Source: Bacilli bacterium
Lineage (GTDB): Bacteria > Bacillota_I > Bacilli_A > RF39 > UBA660
Direction of reading: 5' to 3'
Assembly: GCA_029004695.1 (NCBI GenBank)
Contig: JAQVZB010000043.1
Location: 1-9,705, forward strand
DNA length: 9,705 nt
Under the pieces are notes generated by a model. That model made no database searches, was not told the origin of the DNA, and saw only the letters and a list, made by a program, of their open reading frames with translations. The stretch's first letter is position 1. Every line of letters begins with the position of its first letter. Positions 1-8,249 of this stretch are shown one piece after another. A program made the position numbers and the translations under genes.

Positions 1-11
1 TTTTCATTTTA

Positions 12-40
12 TATTCAATAATGTTGAATAGTTTTTTTCA
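12..40 (+). terminator. Weak possible terminator for a gene entering from the left
   Basis: A perfect 7-bp inverted repeat (TATTCAA, 5-base loop, TTGAATA) is followed by GTTTTTTT on the plus strand. The stem is AT-only and therefore weak. It could end a convergent gene lying to the left of the window. It may be chance in such AT-rich DNA. Confidence 0.3.
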
Positions 41-65
41 TGATATATATTTTAATTAATGTATT

Positions 66-103
66 AAAAAAACAAATTTCGCTTTCGCTTAATCTGTTTT
101 TTT
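66..103 (-). terminator. Intrinsic terminator at the end of the unit
   Basis: On the minus strand an A-run and CAGATT pair with AATTTG and a T-run across a GCGAAAGC tip with a GNRA-type loop. One pair is G-U only on the minus strand, and a run of seven T follows directly, so the signal favours minus-strand transcripts, although the A/T flanks could make it work in both directions. It lies about 65 bases past the helicase-like gene's stop and ends the unit. Confidence 0.8.
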
Positions 104-166
104 ACTTTTTTTACAACTTTTTTAATATTCAACCTACAAATTCTTGACACTATCAAAAATTATTAA

Positions 167-2374
167 CTATTTTTTTTGTTTTTTAATAATTTCATCTTTT
201 GATAAAAAATCTAAAAGCACTTCAGTAATTTCTCCGTCATATAAAATATTTAACTCATGTAATGTTCTAGTCATTGCAACATAAAGTAATTGTAAATCAA
301 TCTTTTTAGATGAAGAATATACTTTCTCTGAAGCATTATTAATAATTACAGCATCAAATTCTAGACCCTTAGAATTATAACTTGCTAATGATGATATACC
401 ACCTATAATTTTAGTCTCATCACCGCTAATATAATTAACTGGTATACCTTGTTTATTTAATTTTCGGGAAATACATAATGCCTCATCATCTGTTTTAGAT
501 ATAATAGCGATTGATTTATAAGATTCATCTTTAAATTTTAATAGTATTTCACTTATTAACTGAGTAATATTTGTATTTGTTGTATCAATATATGTTACTT
601 CTTTACCATGTCTTATTAATGCATCTGATACATGTAATCCTAATTTTTTAGGTATATTATTAGCAGCATCCATTATTTCAGATGTTGTTCGGTAACTTTT
701 ATCTAAAGTTGTAAATTTACAAGTATTATCAAAAACTTCAGCATTTAAATCATTCCAGTTAGCTATGCTTCGATAGGAGTGTATTGCTTGGTTTAAATCT
801 CCAAATATTGAAAATGTTCCATTATTAAATATCTTTTTTAATACAACAAAATGAAATAATCCTAAATCCTGAGCTTCATCGAGTACTATCTGTTTATATT
901 TATCATAATAATCATAATTATAAAAATTTAATTTCAAATACATAACTGCTGCCAAATCTTCATATTCTAAAGTTTTTTTAAATATGTTTTTTAAGGTTCT
1001 TTTCTTAAATTCTTCTATATTAAAATCTATTGGTGATTCAATATATTCTTCTATATTATTTATAAAATCTTTATAAATAACTAAAGGTTTTGCTTTACTT
1101 TTTTTAAAATATTTTTGAATGGTCTTTTTACACCCAGTTTTTATTTCTTTTTTTATTTCTTCCATTTGTTCATATATCTCTAATAATATCGGATTATTTC
1201 TATCTATTATTTTCGCTTTTTCATTTAATGAATATATAGCATTGTCATAATATCTTTGTGGATTTTCTTTTATTTTTTTAATCATTCTTTTTTGGAAGTT
1301 GTCAAATATAATTCCTATTGGTGTATTTATTTTTGACTGATATTCTTTTTTTATTTCTTCATTAGAAATAATACATGCATCACCTAAGGTTATATCATTA
1401 TTTATCATCTTATAAATATAGTTTAATATAAATTTGTCTAAAGCATTTTTATAATTTAGTGATGATTTATATGAAAGACTATTATCTAATTTATTAGTTT
1501 TAAAAAGTGATTCTAAAGCATCATTCATTCCTATTAATTTTATTTCCTCTCCTATTACATCTTCTGCAATATCGAAAAATGTTAATTGAGTAACTGATTC
1601 CACTTCTAAATCTGGTAAAAGATTAGATATATAATCTAGAAAGTATTTATTAGGTCCTATTACTAAAAACTGATTTGCTTCAATTGTTTTGTTTTCATTA
1701 TATACAAGATATGCAATTCTATGTAGTGCAACACTTGTTTTTCCTGATCCTGCTATACCCTGAACAATAATATTATCTTTAATAGGAGCACTTATGATTT
1801 TATGTTGTTCTTTTTGAATAGATGCAATAATATTTTTCATTCTATTATCAGCATGAACATTTAAATAACTTTGCAATAATTCATCATGAGTTACTAAGCT
1901 AGTATCTTTTGCATCAAGCAATTGTCCTTTTTCAATAATAATTTGTCTTTTTAATTTTAATTCACCTTTTATAGTACCAACTGGTGCTTCATAACTTACA
2001 TTACCTAATTCGCTATTATAATATAAACTGCAAATAGGAGCTCGCCAGTCTATAGTTGCTAATTTTTGATTATCACCATATATAGATGTTTTTCCAATAT
2101 ATAATTTTACTGTTTTATTGTTATCATCTTGTAAAAAATCTATTCTAGCAAAATAAGGTATATTTCTAGCTTTTTCAAGTCGTTTTAAAGTAGTCGAAAC
2201 AGCCGACATTAACGATTCAACTAAAAAAGTATCACCTTGTAAGATATTTGTGTGTCTTTTTGGTATAGCTTTTAATTCTTTTAAATTATATTCTATATTA
2301 TTTTCTAAATGATATTTAACATATTCTAAATATGCTTTTTCTTCAGCAATCATTTTTTCTCTTTCAGTTTTCAT
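167..2374 (-). CDS. helD: HelD-type UvrD-like ATPase that recycles RNA polymerase
   Basis: This 735-aa protein matches HelD, a superfamily 1 ATPase that binds bacterial RNA polymerase and frees stalled or drug-bound enzyme. It has the HelD-specific N-terminal pattern YFARIDF (74-80), YIGKTSIYG (92-100) and DWRAPICSLYY (109-119). Walker A is GIAGSGKTS (206-214) and Walker B is VLDEAQDL (497-504). The later helicase motifs are GDLNQAIHSYR (525-535), DKSYRTT (558-564), SKGLEFDAV (668-676) and LLYVAMTRT (696-704). The insert of roughly 250 residues between the Walker motifs fits the HelD family. Length is near the 774 aa of Bacillus subtilis HelD. No ribosome site is obvious before ATG 2374; an ATG at 2353 (residue 8) has GAAAGAGA upstream and is an alternative. 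It is the last gene of the unit, six bases after the acetyltransferase. HelD relatives (HelR) give rifamycin resistance in actinomycetes, so a self-protection role is possible but unproven. Confidence 0.87.
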   Translation of the reverse strand: MKTEREKMIAEEKAYLEYVKYHLENNIEYNLKELKAIPKRHTNILQGDTFLVESLMSAVSTTLKRLEKARNIPYFARIDFLQDDNNKTVKLYIGKTSIYGDNQKLATIDWRAPICSLYYNSELGNVSYEAPVGTIKGELKLKRQIIIEKGQLLDAKDTSLVTHDELLQSYLNVHADNRMKNIIASIQKEQHKIISAPIKDNIIVQGIAGSGKTSVALHRIAYLVYNENKTIEANQFLVIGPNKYFLDYISNLLPDLEVESVTQLTFFDIAEDVIGEEIKLIGMNDALESLFKTNKLDNSLSYKSSLNYKNALDKFILNYIYKMINNDITLGDACIISNEEIKKEYQSKINTPIGIIFDNFQKRMIKKIKENPQRYYDNAIYSLNEKAKIIDRNNPILLEIYEQMEEIKKEIKTGCKKTIQKYFKKSKAKPLVIYKDFINNIEEYIESPIDFNIEEFKKRTLKNIFKKTLEYEDLAAVMYLKLNFYNYDYYDKYKQIVLDEAQDLGLFHFVVLKKIFNNGTFSIFGDLNQAIHSYRSIANWNDLNAEVFDNTCKFTTLDKSYRTTSEIMDAANNIPKKLGLHVSDALIRHGKEVTYIDTTNTNITQLISEILLKFKDESYKSIAIISKTDDEALCISRKLNKQGIPVNYISGDETKIIGGISSLASYNSKGLEFDAVIINNASEKVYSSSKKIDLQLLYVAMTRTLHELNILYDGEITEVLLDFLSKDEIIKKQKK

Positions 2375-2380
2375 AAGCTA

Positions 2381-2863
2381 TTAGTCTTGTTTTAAAGTCA
2401 TTTCAATAAATTCACAATCCTGACCTAGACGATCTTTTTTAATTACAGTTTTATCTATTAGAAATCCTATTTTTTTATATGCTTTAATTGCTCTTATATT
2501 CCATGACCTTACTTCTAAATATATAATATAATTATGATATCTATTTTTAATTTCTTCTAAACCATCTTTTAAAATATGACTTCCTAAACCTTTACCACAG
2601 AATTCTGGTTTTAAACCAATCCCGAAGTATATTTTTTTGTCTTCCATTTCTTTCATATTGATATAGGCAATTACTTCTTCTTCTTTTAAATAACAGATAT
2701 AATTTTTTGCTTTTTCTGGATTTGTAATTCCATAGTTTTTTTCTTTCATTTCTTCGTATGTTGGTAAATTATAATTTGCATAATCTCCTTCATAATGCCA
2801 AGATGCTATTTGTTTTGCTGCATTATCGTTCATACTTATTTTTTTAAAATTTAAATCTTCCAT
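2381..2863 (-). CDS. GNAT-family N-acetyltransferase
   Basis: This 160-aa protein is a complete GNAT. Motif A, the acetyl-CoA pyrophosphate loop, is CGKGLGSHIL at 89-98 following FGIGLKPEF, and motif B is NIRAIKAYKKIGF at 122-134. The class transfers an acetyl group from acetyl-CoA to an amine on a protein N-terminus, small molecule or antibiotic; sequence alone does not say which. It starts one base after the M29 peptidase stop, with AGGGAG five bases upstream, so it is clearly part of the same transcript. In a RiPP-like unit it may acetylate the product as a tailoring step, or detoxify it for the producer, as the acetyltransferase domain of MccE does in microcin C immunity. Both ideas are inference. 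It ends TAA, six bases before the helicase-like gene. Confidence 0.85.
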   Translation of the reverse strand: MEDLNFKKISMNDNAAKQIASWHYEGDYANYNLPTYEEMKEKNYGITNPEKAKNYICYLKEEEVIAYINMKEMEDKKIYFGIGLKPEFCGKGLGSHILKDGLEEIKNRYHNYIIYLEVRSWNIRAIKAYKKIGFLIDKTVIKKDRLGQDCEFIEMTLKQD

Positions 2864-2864
2864 T

Positions 2865-3947
2865 TTATCTCCCTTTTTCTTTAACTATTTTTCCATCATC
2901 AATAGTTAACTTATCATCTAAATACAGTTTACCATAGCCAAAATTAGGAGTCAATAATTTGACAAGGTCCCAATGAACAATACTATCATTACCATTGTAT
3001 GCATCATTATAACTTTGTCCTAAGGCTAAATGGATAGAACCGTATATTTTCTCATCATATAAAATTATACCACTAGGATTATCTATAAAAGGGTTGATAC
3101 CAATAGCAAACTCTCCTATATATTTACTACCTGAATCTGTATTTAATATTTTTTCTAATAATTGATTATTATTTGAATCAAAATCAACTACTTCACCATT
3201 TTTAAATTCAAGTTTAATATCTGAAAAATTATATCCCCTTTTAAAAGATTTAGTATTAAATTTTATAATCCCATTTGGACTTGTTTTAATCGGTGATGTA
3301 TATATTTCGCCATCTGGGAGATTCTTTTCTCCACATAAAATTACTGCTTCCATATTATCCTTTTCAAATTCAAAATTAGTATCAGGTGATTTTAAATATA
3401 CATGTCTTGCATTAGATAAATTATTTTTTAATTCATCATATTCTTTTTTTAACTCTATATAATTAAGTCCACAAACTTTATAATAATATTCTTCAAAATT
3501 TATAAGTGACATATTAAATTTTTTTGCTAGTTTATGACTTGGTAAACGAAGACCTAACCATCTACAATTATTAAGACGCACTGTTCTAAATGGATTTGAA
3601 TATAATTTATTATACATTTTTAATTGTTCTTCATACTCTAAGCTAATATCAACTATATCTATATCTTCTAGTAAAGATATATAAACTTTTGACTTTGATA
3701 AATCATTTAAATCGTATTTTAATAGTTCTAAACATTCTTTAGGTTTTATAGTTCTAATAAGTTCATGCAACTCAACTGGAGTTGTTTTTCTTACTATAAC
3801 ATTTGCTCCTACTTTATGAATTTCATTAATTATTAAATTTAATATTTCTTCTGAATAACCTTTAAAATTTATATATACAGTTTCACCAGACTTTATTTTG
3901 CAACTGTAAGAAACTATCATTTTAGCAAAATTTAATTTATTATTCAT
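2865..3947 (-). CDS. M29-family (thermophilic type) metallo-aminopeptidase
   Basis: This 360-aa protein (ATG numbering) shows the M29 metal-site motifs in order: NLPDGEIYTSP with Glu214, GEFAIGINP with Glu279, HLALGQSY with His306 and Tyr313, and NDSIVHWD with His325 and Asp327. M29 enzymes are cytosolic dinuclear-metal aminopeptidases that remove N-terminal residues. At 360 residues it is somewhat shorter than the roughly 410 usual for the family, mainly in the N-terminal half. The frame can also start at a TTG at 3953, but the ATG at 3947 gives the same ATGAATAA overlap with the upstream gene that is seen at 6864-6871. In this unit it may strip the leader or release the modified C-terminal part of the peptide; that role is inferred. 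It could instead be a general peptidase. The next gene's ribosome site (AGGGAG) sits in its last codons. Confidence 0.87.
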   Translation of the reverse strand: MNNKLNFAKMIVSYSCKIKSGETVYINFKGYSEEILNLIINEIHKVGANVIVRKTTPVELHELIRTIKPKECLELLKYDLNDLSKSKVYISLLEDIDIVDISLEYEEQLKMYNKLYSNPFRTVRLNNCRWLGLRLPSHKLAKKFNMSLINFEEYYYKVCGLNYIELKKEYDELKNNLSNARHVYLKSPDTNFEFEKDNMEAVILCGEKNLPDGEIYTSPIKTSPNGIIKFNTKSFKRGYNFSDIKLEFKNGEVVDFDSNNNQLLEKILNTDSGSKYIGEFAIGINPFIDNPSGIILYDEKIYGSIHLALGQSYNDAYNGNDSIVHWDLVKLLTPNFGYGKLYLDDKLTIDDGKIVKEKGR

Positions 3948-4941
3948 TTTCAATCATCTTTCTACACAAACCACAAATTCCATAACCTACTGGACATTTT
4001 ATTGGTAGTTCGATTAAATCGAAATCATTATTTTTCATTCTTTGAATAAATTTATTGTTTTCTACATACCCAAGATATTTTTTATAATCTAAGTTACCTA
4101 ACTTAGCAAATTCAAAAGAATCTTTTCCAGAACAAGGCATACAATAATAATATTTATTTTCCATAAAAGTAATAGTTTTACCACAACAATTTATACTTTT
4201 TATAGCTTCAAAATTATTAAAGTTTAAATATTCATTGTATGTATCCCATACATCTTGACTTTTACCTAATATATAAAAATATTTTTCATAATCGCCAAGC
4301 ATACTTTTATCGCTTGTATTTAAATTTAAATATGGAACTACAGCATCTAAATTTTTACCTTTACCCCATGGAAGTAAAGGATTCATAATGAATTTAACTC
4401 CTAGTTTAGAATATTTTTCTATAAAAGTAAATGCTAAATTATCTTCAGACTTTTTTGTTAAAGTAGATTGAACATATAAGTTCAATTCAAATTCTTTATG
4501 ACTTAAAAGATTATCTAATATAACATTATCTAAATTATTATTATAGTTTTTATGATAATTATCAATAGTTACATAAATAGTTAATTTATCTATTTTATTT
4601 TCTTTTAATTTATTAAAAAAACTGTCACATAATTTTTGAATTCCAAAAATTTTACCATTGGAAATTAAAGAATAATTAATCTTACTTTCATGACAAAATT
4701 TAATAATATCAATTATATCTTTATTTTCGTTTCTATCTTTCCATATAGTTGGTTCTCCTCCTGATAATTTTAGTTCAAAAGAAGGAAAATTTTTAGAAAA
4801 TAATAATACTTCATTAAAAGAAGTTAATACTTCTTTATAAGTTAAACTATAATCATTTTGATTCATTCCTGTTCTTAAACAATCTTCACATCTACTATTA
4901 CATAATGATGTTAATTCATATATTAATATTTGTTTTTTCAT
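3940..4941 (-). CDS. Radical SAM enzyme with SPASM/twitch-like C-terminal cysteines
   Basis: This 333-aa protein carries the radical SAM motif C14-x3-C18-x2-C21 right at the N-terminus and LSGGEP at 59-64. The C-terminal third holds cysteines at 252, 253, 267, 270, 316, 323 and 326 (NCCG, CMPC, CPVGYGICGLC). This looks like a divergent SPASM or twitch domain carrying one or two auxiliary iron-sulfur clusters. It lacks the canonical CGGCRA block seen in the first SPASM enzyme of the unit, so it probably does a different step. There is no B12 domain. A good ribosome site (TTAGGAG) lies inside the end of the upstream gene, and the 26-nt overlap suggests translational coupling. It could act on the 28-aa peptide or on a released intermediate. 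The family is certain, the substrate unknown. Confidence 0.87.
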   Translation of the reverse strand: MKKQILIYELTSLCNSRCEDCLRTGMNQNDYSLTYKEVLTSFNEVLLFSKNFPSFELKLSGGEPTIWKDRNENKDIIDIIKFCHESKINYSLISNGKIFGIQKLCDSFFNKLKENKIDKLTIYVTIDNYHKNYNNNLDNVILDNLLSHKEFELNLYVQSTLTKKSEDNLAFTFIEKYSKLGVKFIMNPLLPWGKGKNLDAVVPYLNLNTSDKSMLGDYEKYFYILGKSQDVWDTYNEYLNFNNFEAIKSINCCGKTITFMENKYYYCMPCSGKDSFEFAKLGNLDYKKYLGYVENNKFIQRMKNNDFDLIELPIKCPVGYGICGLCRKMIENE

Positions 4942-6871
4942 TTACTGCTCCTAACATATAATAGCTTAAAAAATTTTTAATAATATTTAAATCACTTATT
5001 GTTATTATTTTTAAAGTTAAACATTTTTTTATATCATCTATATTTATTTCATCTATATCATAATTAAAATAATTAGCAAATTTATTTATAATATTAAAAT
5101 AGTTATTATAACTTTCTTTTTCATATGTTTCTAAATAATCATTTATAATTTGTTTTAATTTTTCAACAGATGATAATTGTAAATTAGAATTTAAGATAAT
5201 AAAACGATTTAAAAAAGGATTAACATTAAGTTTATTAAAATGTTTTTCAATTTCATCTGTTAAATTTTCAATATAAAGTAATTCATAATACTTCTCTGGT
5301 AATGTAAAATTACTATCTTTAATGCGATGGATTAAAATAAAATTTTGGCGATCAAAACAATTGAATACTTTTATAAAATTACCATTATCTAATATATAGA
5401 TAATGTTGTTAGTAGGTATTAAATTATTTACTATAATTTCAGAAATTTCATCCATCTTTTTTTCATTATCTAGATATACAAAAATTTCTTCATTTAAATT
5501 AATATTAGATAAATCATTTATATTTATATCTTTAGTAAAATCTAAATATTTTTTATTTAAAAATATTTTTATAAATTGCTTTTTTAATCTTACAATTTCA
5601 CTTCTACTTATCGAATTTATTAAAGGTGTTATTTCATTTACATTATAATTATATTTTATATTAATTGGTAAAATAAAGGCATCTTTTTTTATAACATATC
5701 CCCACGATTTAAAATCTTTCATTATTTCAGTACCTGAGTAGAATCTTAAATAATTATGAGAATAAGAATTTATTTTTAACTTTTTTACATAATCTAAAGT
5801 TTCTAATGCTTCTTTTTTAGTTTCTCCAGGTAAACCGGTTATAATATTTACCATCGGATCTAAATTAAGTTCATTTGCACGACTTACTATTTTTTTCATT
5901 TTTTCTAAAAATATTTTTTCACTTTCAAAGGTAGTATCATTTTTAGGAAAAAATATTTTTTTAACATTTCTCAATATTTTAGGTGATGCACTTTCTAAAC
6001 CAAAATCTATCTTTATAAAACCAGATTTTTTTAATAAAATTAGTAATTCATCATCTATTCTATCTACTCTTGTTTCACAAAACAATTTTAATTTAATATT
6101 TTCTTTTATTATTTCTTTACATATTTCTTTTGCTCTTTCAATATTTAAAGTAAAGGCATCATCTCCTAGAAGAACATAACTATCAGGAGATTTGTTACTA
6201 ATATACTTTAATTCATTAATCACTCTTTTAATTGAATGATAATATATTTTTTTATTACATATTAAAGGACAGTTACAATAAACGCAATTATGGATACATC
6301 CTCTTGATGTAAATACGATTTTTCTTTCTGGAAAAAAATCAATATCAGATAAATAAGGCGACGGAAATATATCTATATTTTGAGGTAATGTTTTTAATTC
6401 ATTATTTAATACTACATTATCTTTTATATAAGAAATATTATTGATATCTTTTAAATCACCTTTTTTATTAATTAAATAATTAAGTAATTCAGATGTTGCT
6501 ATTTCACCATATCCTCTTACTATGTAATCTACTTTTTCTTTAAGATCATCAAAAATAATATTGGTAGAAAATGTAGCAGTTGGTCCTCCGATTATGATTG
6601 GTATATTGGGATTCTTTTCTCTTAGTTTTATAATTAGTAATTTAATATAATAATAATTCATATCATAGCAACTAAAACCAATTATTTTAGCGTTATATGA
6701 TAGTATTTCATCTATTATATTATCTATATTAAAGTTAGTGGGTAGATATTGTTTTGATGTAAAACCATTAATTTTTAAATAAGCTTGTAAATAAGCAATA
6801 CCGATACTAGGTTCAAAGTCTTTTTGACGACCAGAAGCTGGATAAACATATAATATATCTAAATTATTCAT
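4916..6871 (-). CDS. B12-binding-domain radical SAM enzyme (second), with long C-terminal extension
   Basis: This 651-aa protein has a B12-binding-like N-terminal domain (residues 1-140, with IIIGGPTAT at 92-100 and GYGE at 120-123). A radical SAM core follows, with C192-x3-C196-x2-C199, GDDAF at 236-240, GLESAS at 291-296 and TGLPGE at 345-350, all typical of the B12 radical SAM class. Two further cysteines directly after the cluster motif (C201, C205) are unusual in position. After about residue 420 there are some 230 residues, rich in Ile, Asn, Lys and Asp, that I cannot assign; they could be a substrate- or leader-binding domain. The start is supported by GAGGT five bases upstream, and it overlaps the upstream gene by 8 nt. 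The stop is TGA, 26 nt inside the next gene. It is probably not redundant with its neighbour, since the two differ in length and in sequence around their motifs. The reaction is unknown. Confidence 0.87.
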   Translation of the reverse strand: MNNLDILYVYPASGRQKDFEPSIGIAYLQAYLKINGFTSKQYLPTNFNIDNIIDEILSYNAKIIGFSCYDMNYYYIKLLIIKLREKNPNIPIIIGGPTATFSTNIIFDDLKEKVDYIVRGYGEIATSELLNYLINKKGDLKDINNISYIKDNVVLNNELKTLPQNIDIFPSPYLSDIDFFPERKIVFTSRGCIHNCVYCNCPLICNKKIYYHSIKRVINELKYISNKSPDSYVLLGDDAFTLNIERAKEICKEIIKENIKLKLFCETRVDRIDDELLILLKKSGFIKIDFGLESASPKILRNVKKIFFPKNDTTFESEKIFLEKMKKIVSRANELNLDPMVNIITGLPGETKKEALETLDYVKKLKINSYSHNYLRFYSGTEIMKDFKSWGYVIKKDAFILPINIKYNYNVNEITPLINSISRSEIVRLKKQFIKIFLNKKYLDFTKDININDLSNINLNEEIFVYLDNEKKMDEISEIIVNNLIPTNNIIYILDNGNFIKVFNCFDRQNFILIHRIKDSNFTLPEKYYELLYIENLTDEIEKHFNKLNVNPFLNRFIILNSNLQLSSVEKLKQIINDYLETYEKESYNNYFNIINKFANYFNYDIDEINIDDIKKCLTLKIITISDLNIIKNFLSYYMLGAVNEKTNINI

Positions 6872-8249
6872 TTATTACCTCGTTGATTTCTTTTATAATT
6901 TTAGTAAGCTCTGCATCGTATTTATCTTCACCAACTAGATATTCTAATTTATTTCCAGTTTTTATATCTTTTAAAAAATCAAATGAATATCGATAATAAT
7001 AATCCCTAAAGGTTTTTAAAGACGTATTAGGACCTATTTGTTTTTTTGAATACGGTTGGATTATTTCAAATCCGCAAGCTATATCAAAATTTACTATATT
7101 TTTATATTTTTCTTTTATATCCCTTATTAAATTAATTGTTTCTTGATAAGTTAATTTTCCATATAAAGGATTAGCTATAAAATATATTTCTAATTTTGTT
7201 TTTTTATTTATAAATAAATCTATAAAATTAAATAGTTCTTTATTGGTAAATAATTTACCATTTTTAATACGTTTTTCTTCATTGCCACATACTACAGGTA
7301 TTCCGATTATTGTTTCTTCTTCATTAGTACCATTTATAAATTCTTTTATATATTCTGAATCTGGTAATTGAAATAAATAATTATGAATAGCAGGTTTAAA
7401 ACTTAATTTTTTAATTTTAGAAATAATATCTTTCCAATAATTTTTGCCAAAAATTCCAAAATCATGAGTAATACCAAAACATGATATATTATATTTTTTA
7501 TTTAATTTTTGCATCATGTTTATAATAGAATCTACACTATTAGGAAACATGCAATTAGATTTAAAAACTTCAGAAAACATTTTTCTGTTTCCACCACAAT
7601 ATGAACAATCAAAACTACAACCGCGACCTGTAGGTATCCATGCTAATTTAATTCTATTTTTGTTTTCTTTATGTTTACCTTGTTTTTTAAATAAGACATC
7701 ATTATGTTCTAAAAAATCATAATTATAATAATTAAAGTTATCTATATTAGCACAAAGATTTGTAATATCATTATGATAAATATTATCATCTATACGATAA
7801 GATATATTAGGTATATTATTTAAAGTATCTTTATTAAAAGAAAAGTCTTTAAATAATAATGATATTGGTAATTCAGAATCACCTTTAATAATTAAATCAA
7901 TAAAATCAAATTCTTTTAATATTTCTTTATAATAAATAGATGCTGTTATGCCACCAATAATAGTTTTAATAGTTTTATTTATTTTTTTAATTAAACGGCA
8001 GGTCTCAATAGAAGAATATGAGTAAATAGCCCAGTGTAAATCTACTAAGACTACATCTGGATTTTCAGATTTTACTTTCTCTTCTAAATTAAATTTTCGA
8101 TTTATAAATTTTTCTACGGGTATACTAATACCAACTACATTGTGCCCTTCATCATTTATTATATTATTTATACCAACTATTCCTATTGGAATAGCACACT
8201 GAGAATCTCTTAGTTCAGTAGTATCAGGGTGAATATATAATATCTTCAT
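6864..8249 (-). CDS. B12-binding-domain radical SAM enzyme (first of two)
   Basis: This 461-aa protein starts MKILYIHPDT. Residues 1-140 form a cobalamin-binding-like domain with a strand ending VVLVDLH (66-72), the usual IIGG turn (97-100) and KGDSELP (122-128). The radical SAM cluster motif is C211-x3-C215-x2-C218 after PTGRG. Such enzymes do radical methylation or other radical rearrangements on peptides, lipids or antibiotics. I chose ATG 8249, although the frame is open to 8333, because this start overlaps the upstream stop as ATGA, has GTAGGT just upstream, and begins the normal B12-domain strand; the 28 extra residues are basic and Cys/Trp-rich and read from inside the upstream gene. 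The C-terminal part (about 330-461) resembles nothing I recognise. It ends ATGAATAA into the next gene. The family is clear; a peptide substrate is inferred from context. Confidence 0.87.
   Translation of the reverse strand: MKILYIHPDTTELRDSQCAIPIGIVGINNIINDEGHNVVGISIPVEKFINRKFNLEEKVKSENPDVVLVDLHWAIYSYSSIETCRLIKKINKTIKTIIGGITASIYYKEILKEFDFIDLIIKGDSELPISLLFKDFSFNKDTLNNIPNISYRIDDNIYHNDITNLCANIDNFNYYNYDFLEHNDVLFKKQGKHKENKNRIKLAWIPTGRGCSFDCSYCGGNRKMFSEVFKSNCMFPNSVDSIINMMQKLNKKYNISCFGITHDFGIFGKNYWKDIISKIKKLSFKPAIHNYLFQLPDSEYIKEFINGTNEEETIIGIPVVCGNEEKRIKNGKLFTNKELFNFIDLFINKKTKLEIYFIANPLYGKLTYQETINLIRDIKEKYKNIVNFDIACGFEIIQPYSKKQIGPNTSLKTFRDYYYRYSFDFLKDIKTGNKLEYLVGEDKYDAELTKIIKEINEVINE

Noticed and set aside
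138..166. TTGACA-like sequence downstream of the helicase-like gene as a plus-strand promoter
   Set aside because: No acceptable -10 at 16-18 bases, and a plus-strand transcript would run only antisense into the HelD gene; likely chance.
5403..5648. Plus-strand ORF of 81 codons
   Set aside because: It lies wholly inside the second B12 radical SAM gene in antisense, is Ile/Phe/Leu-rich as expected of the complement of AT-rich coding DNA, and has no convincing ribosome site.
7516..7722. Plus-strand ORF of 68 codons
   Set aside because: It is antisense to the radical SAM core of the first B12 enzyme, including the complement of its cluster motif; a shadow of the real gene.
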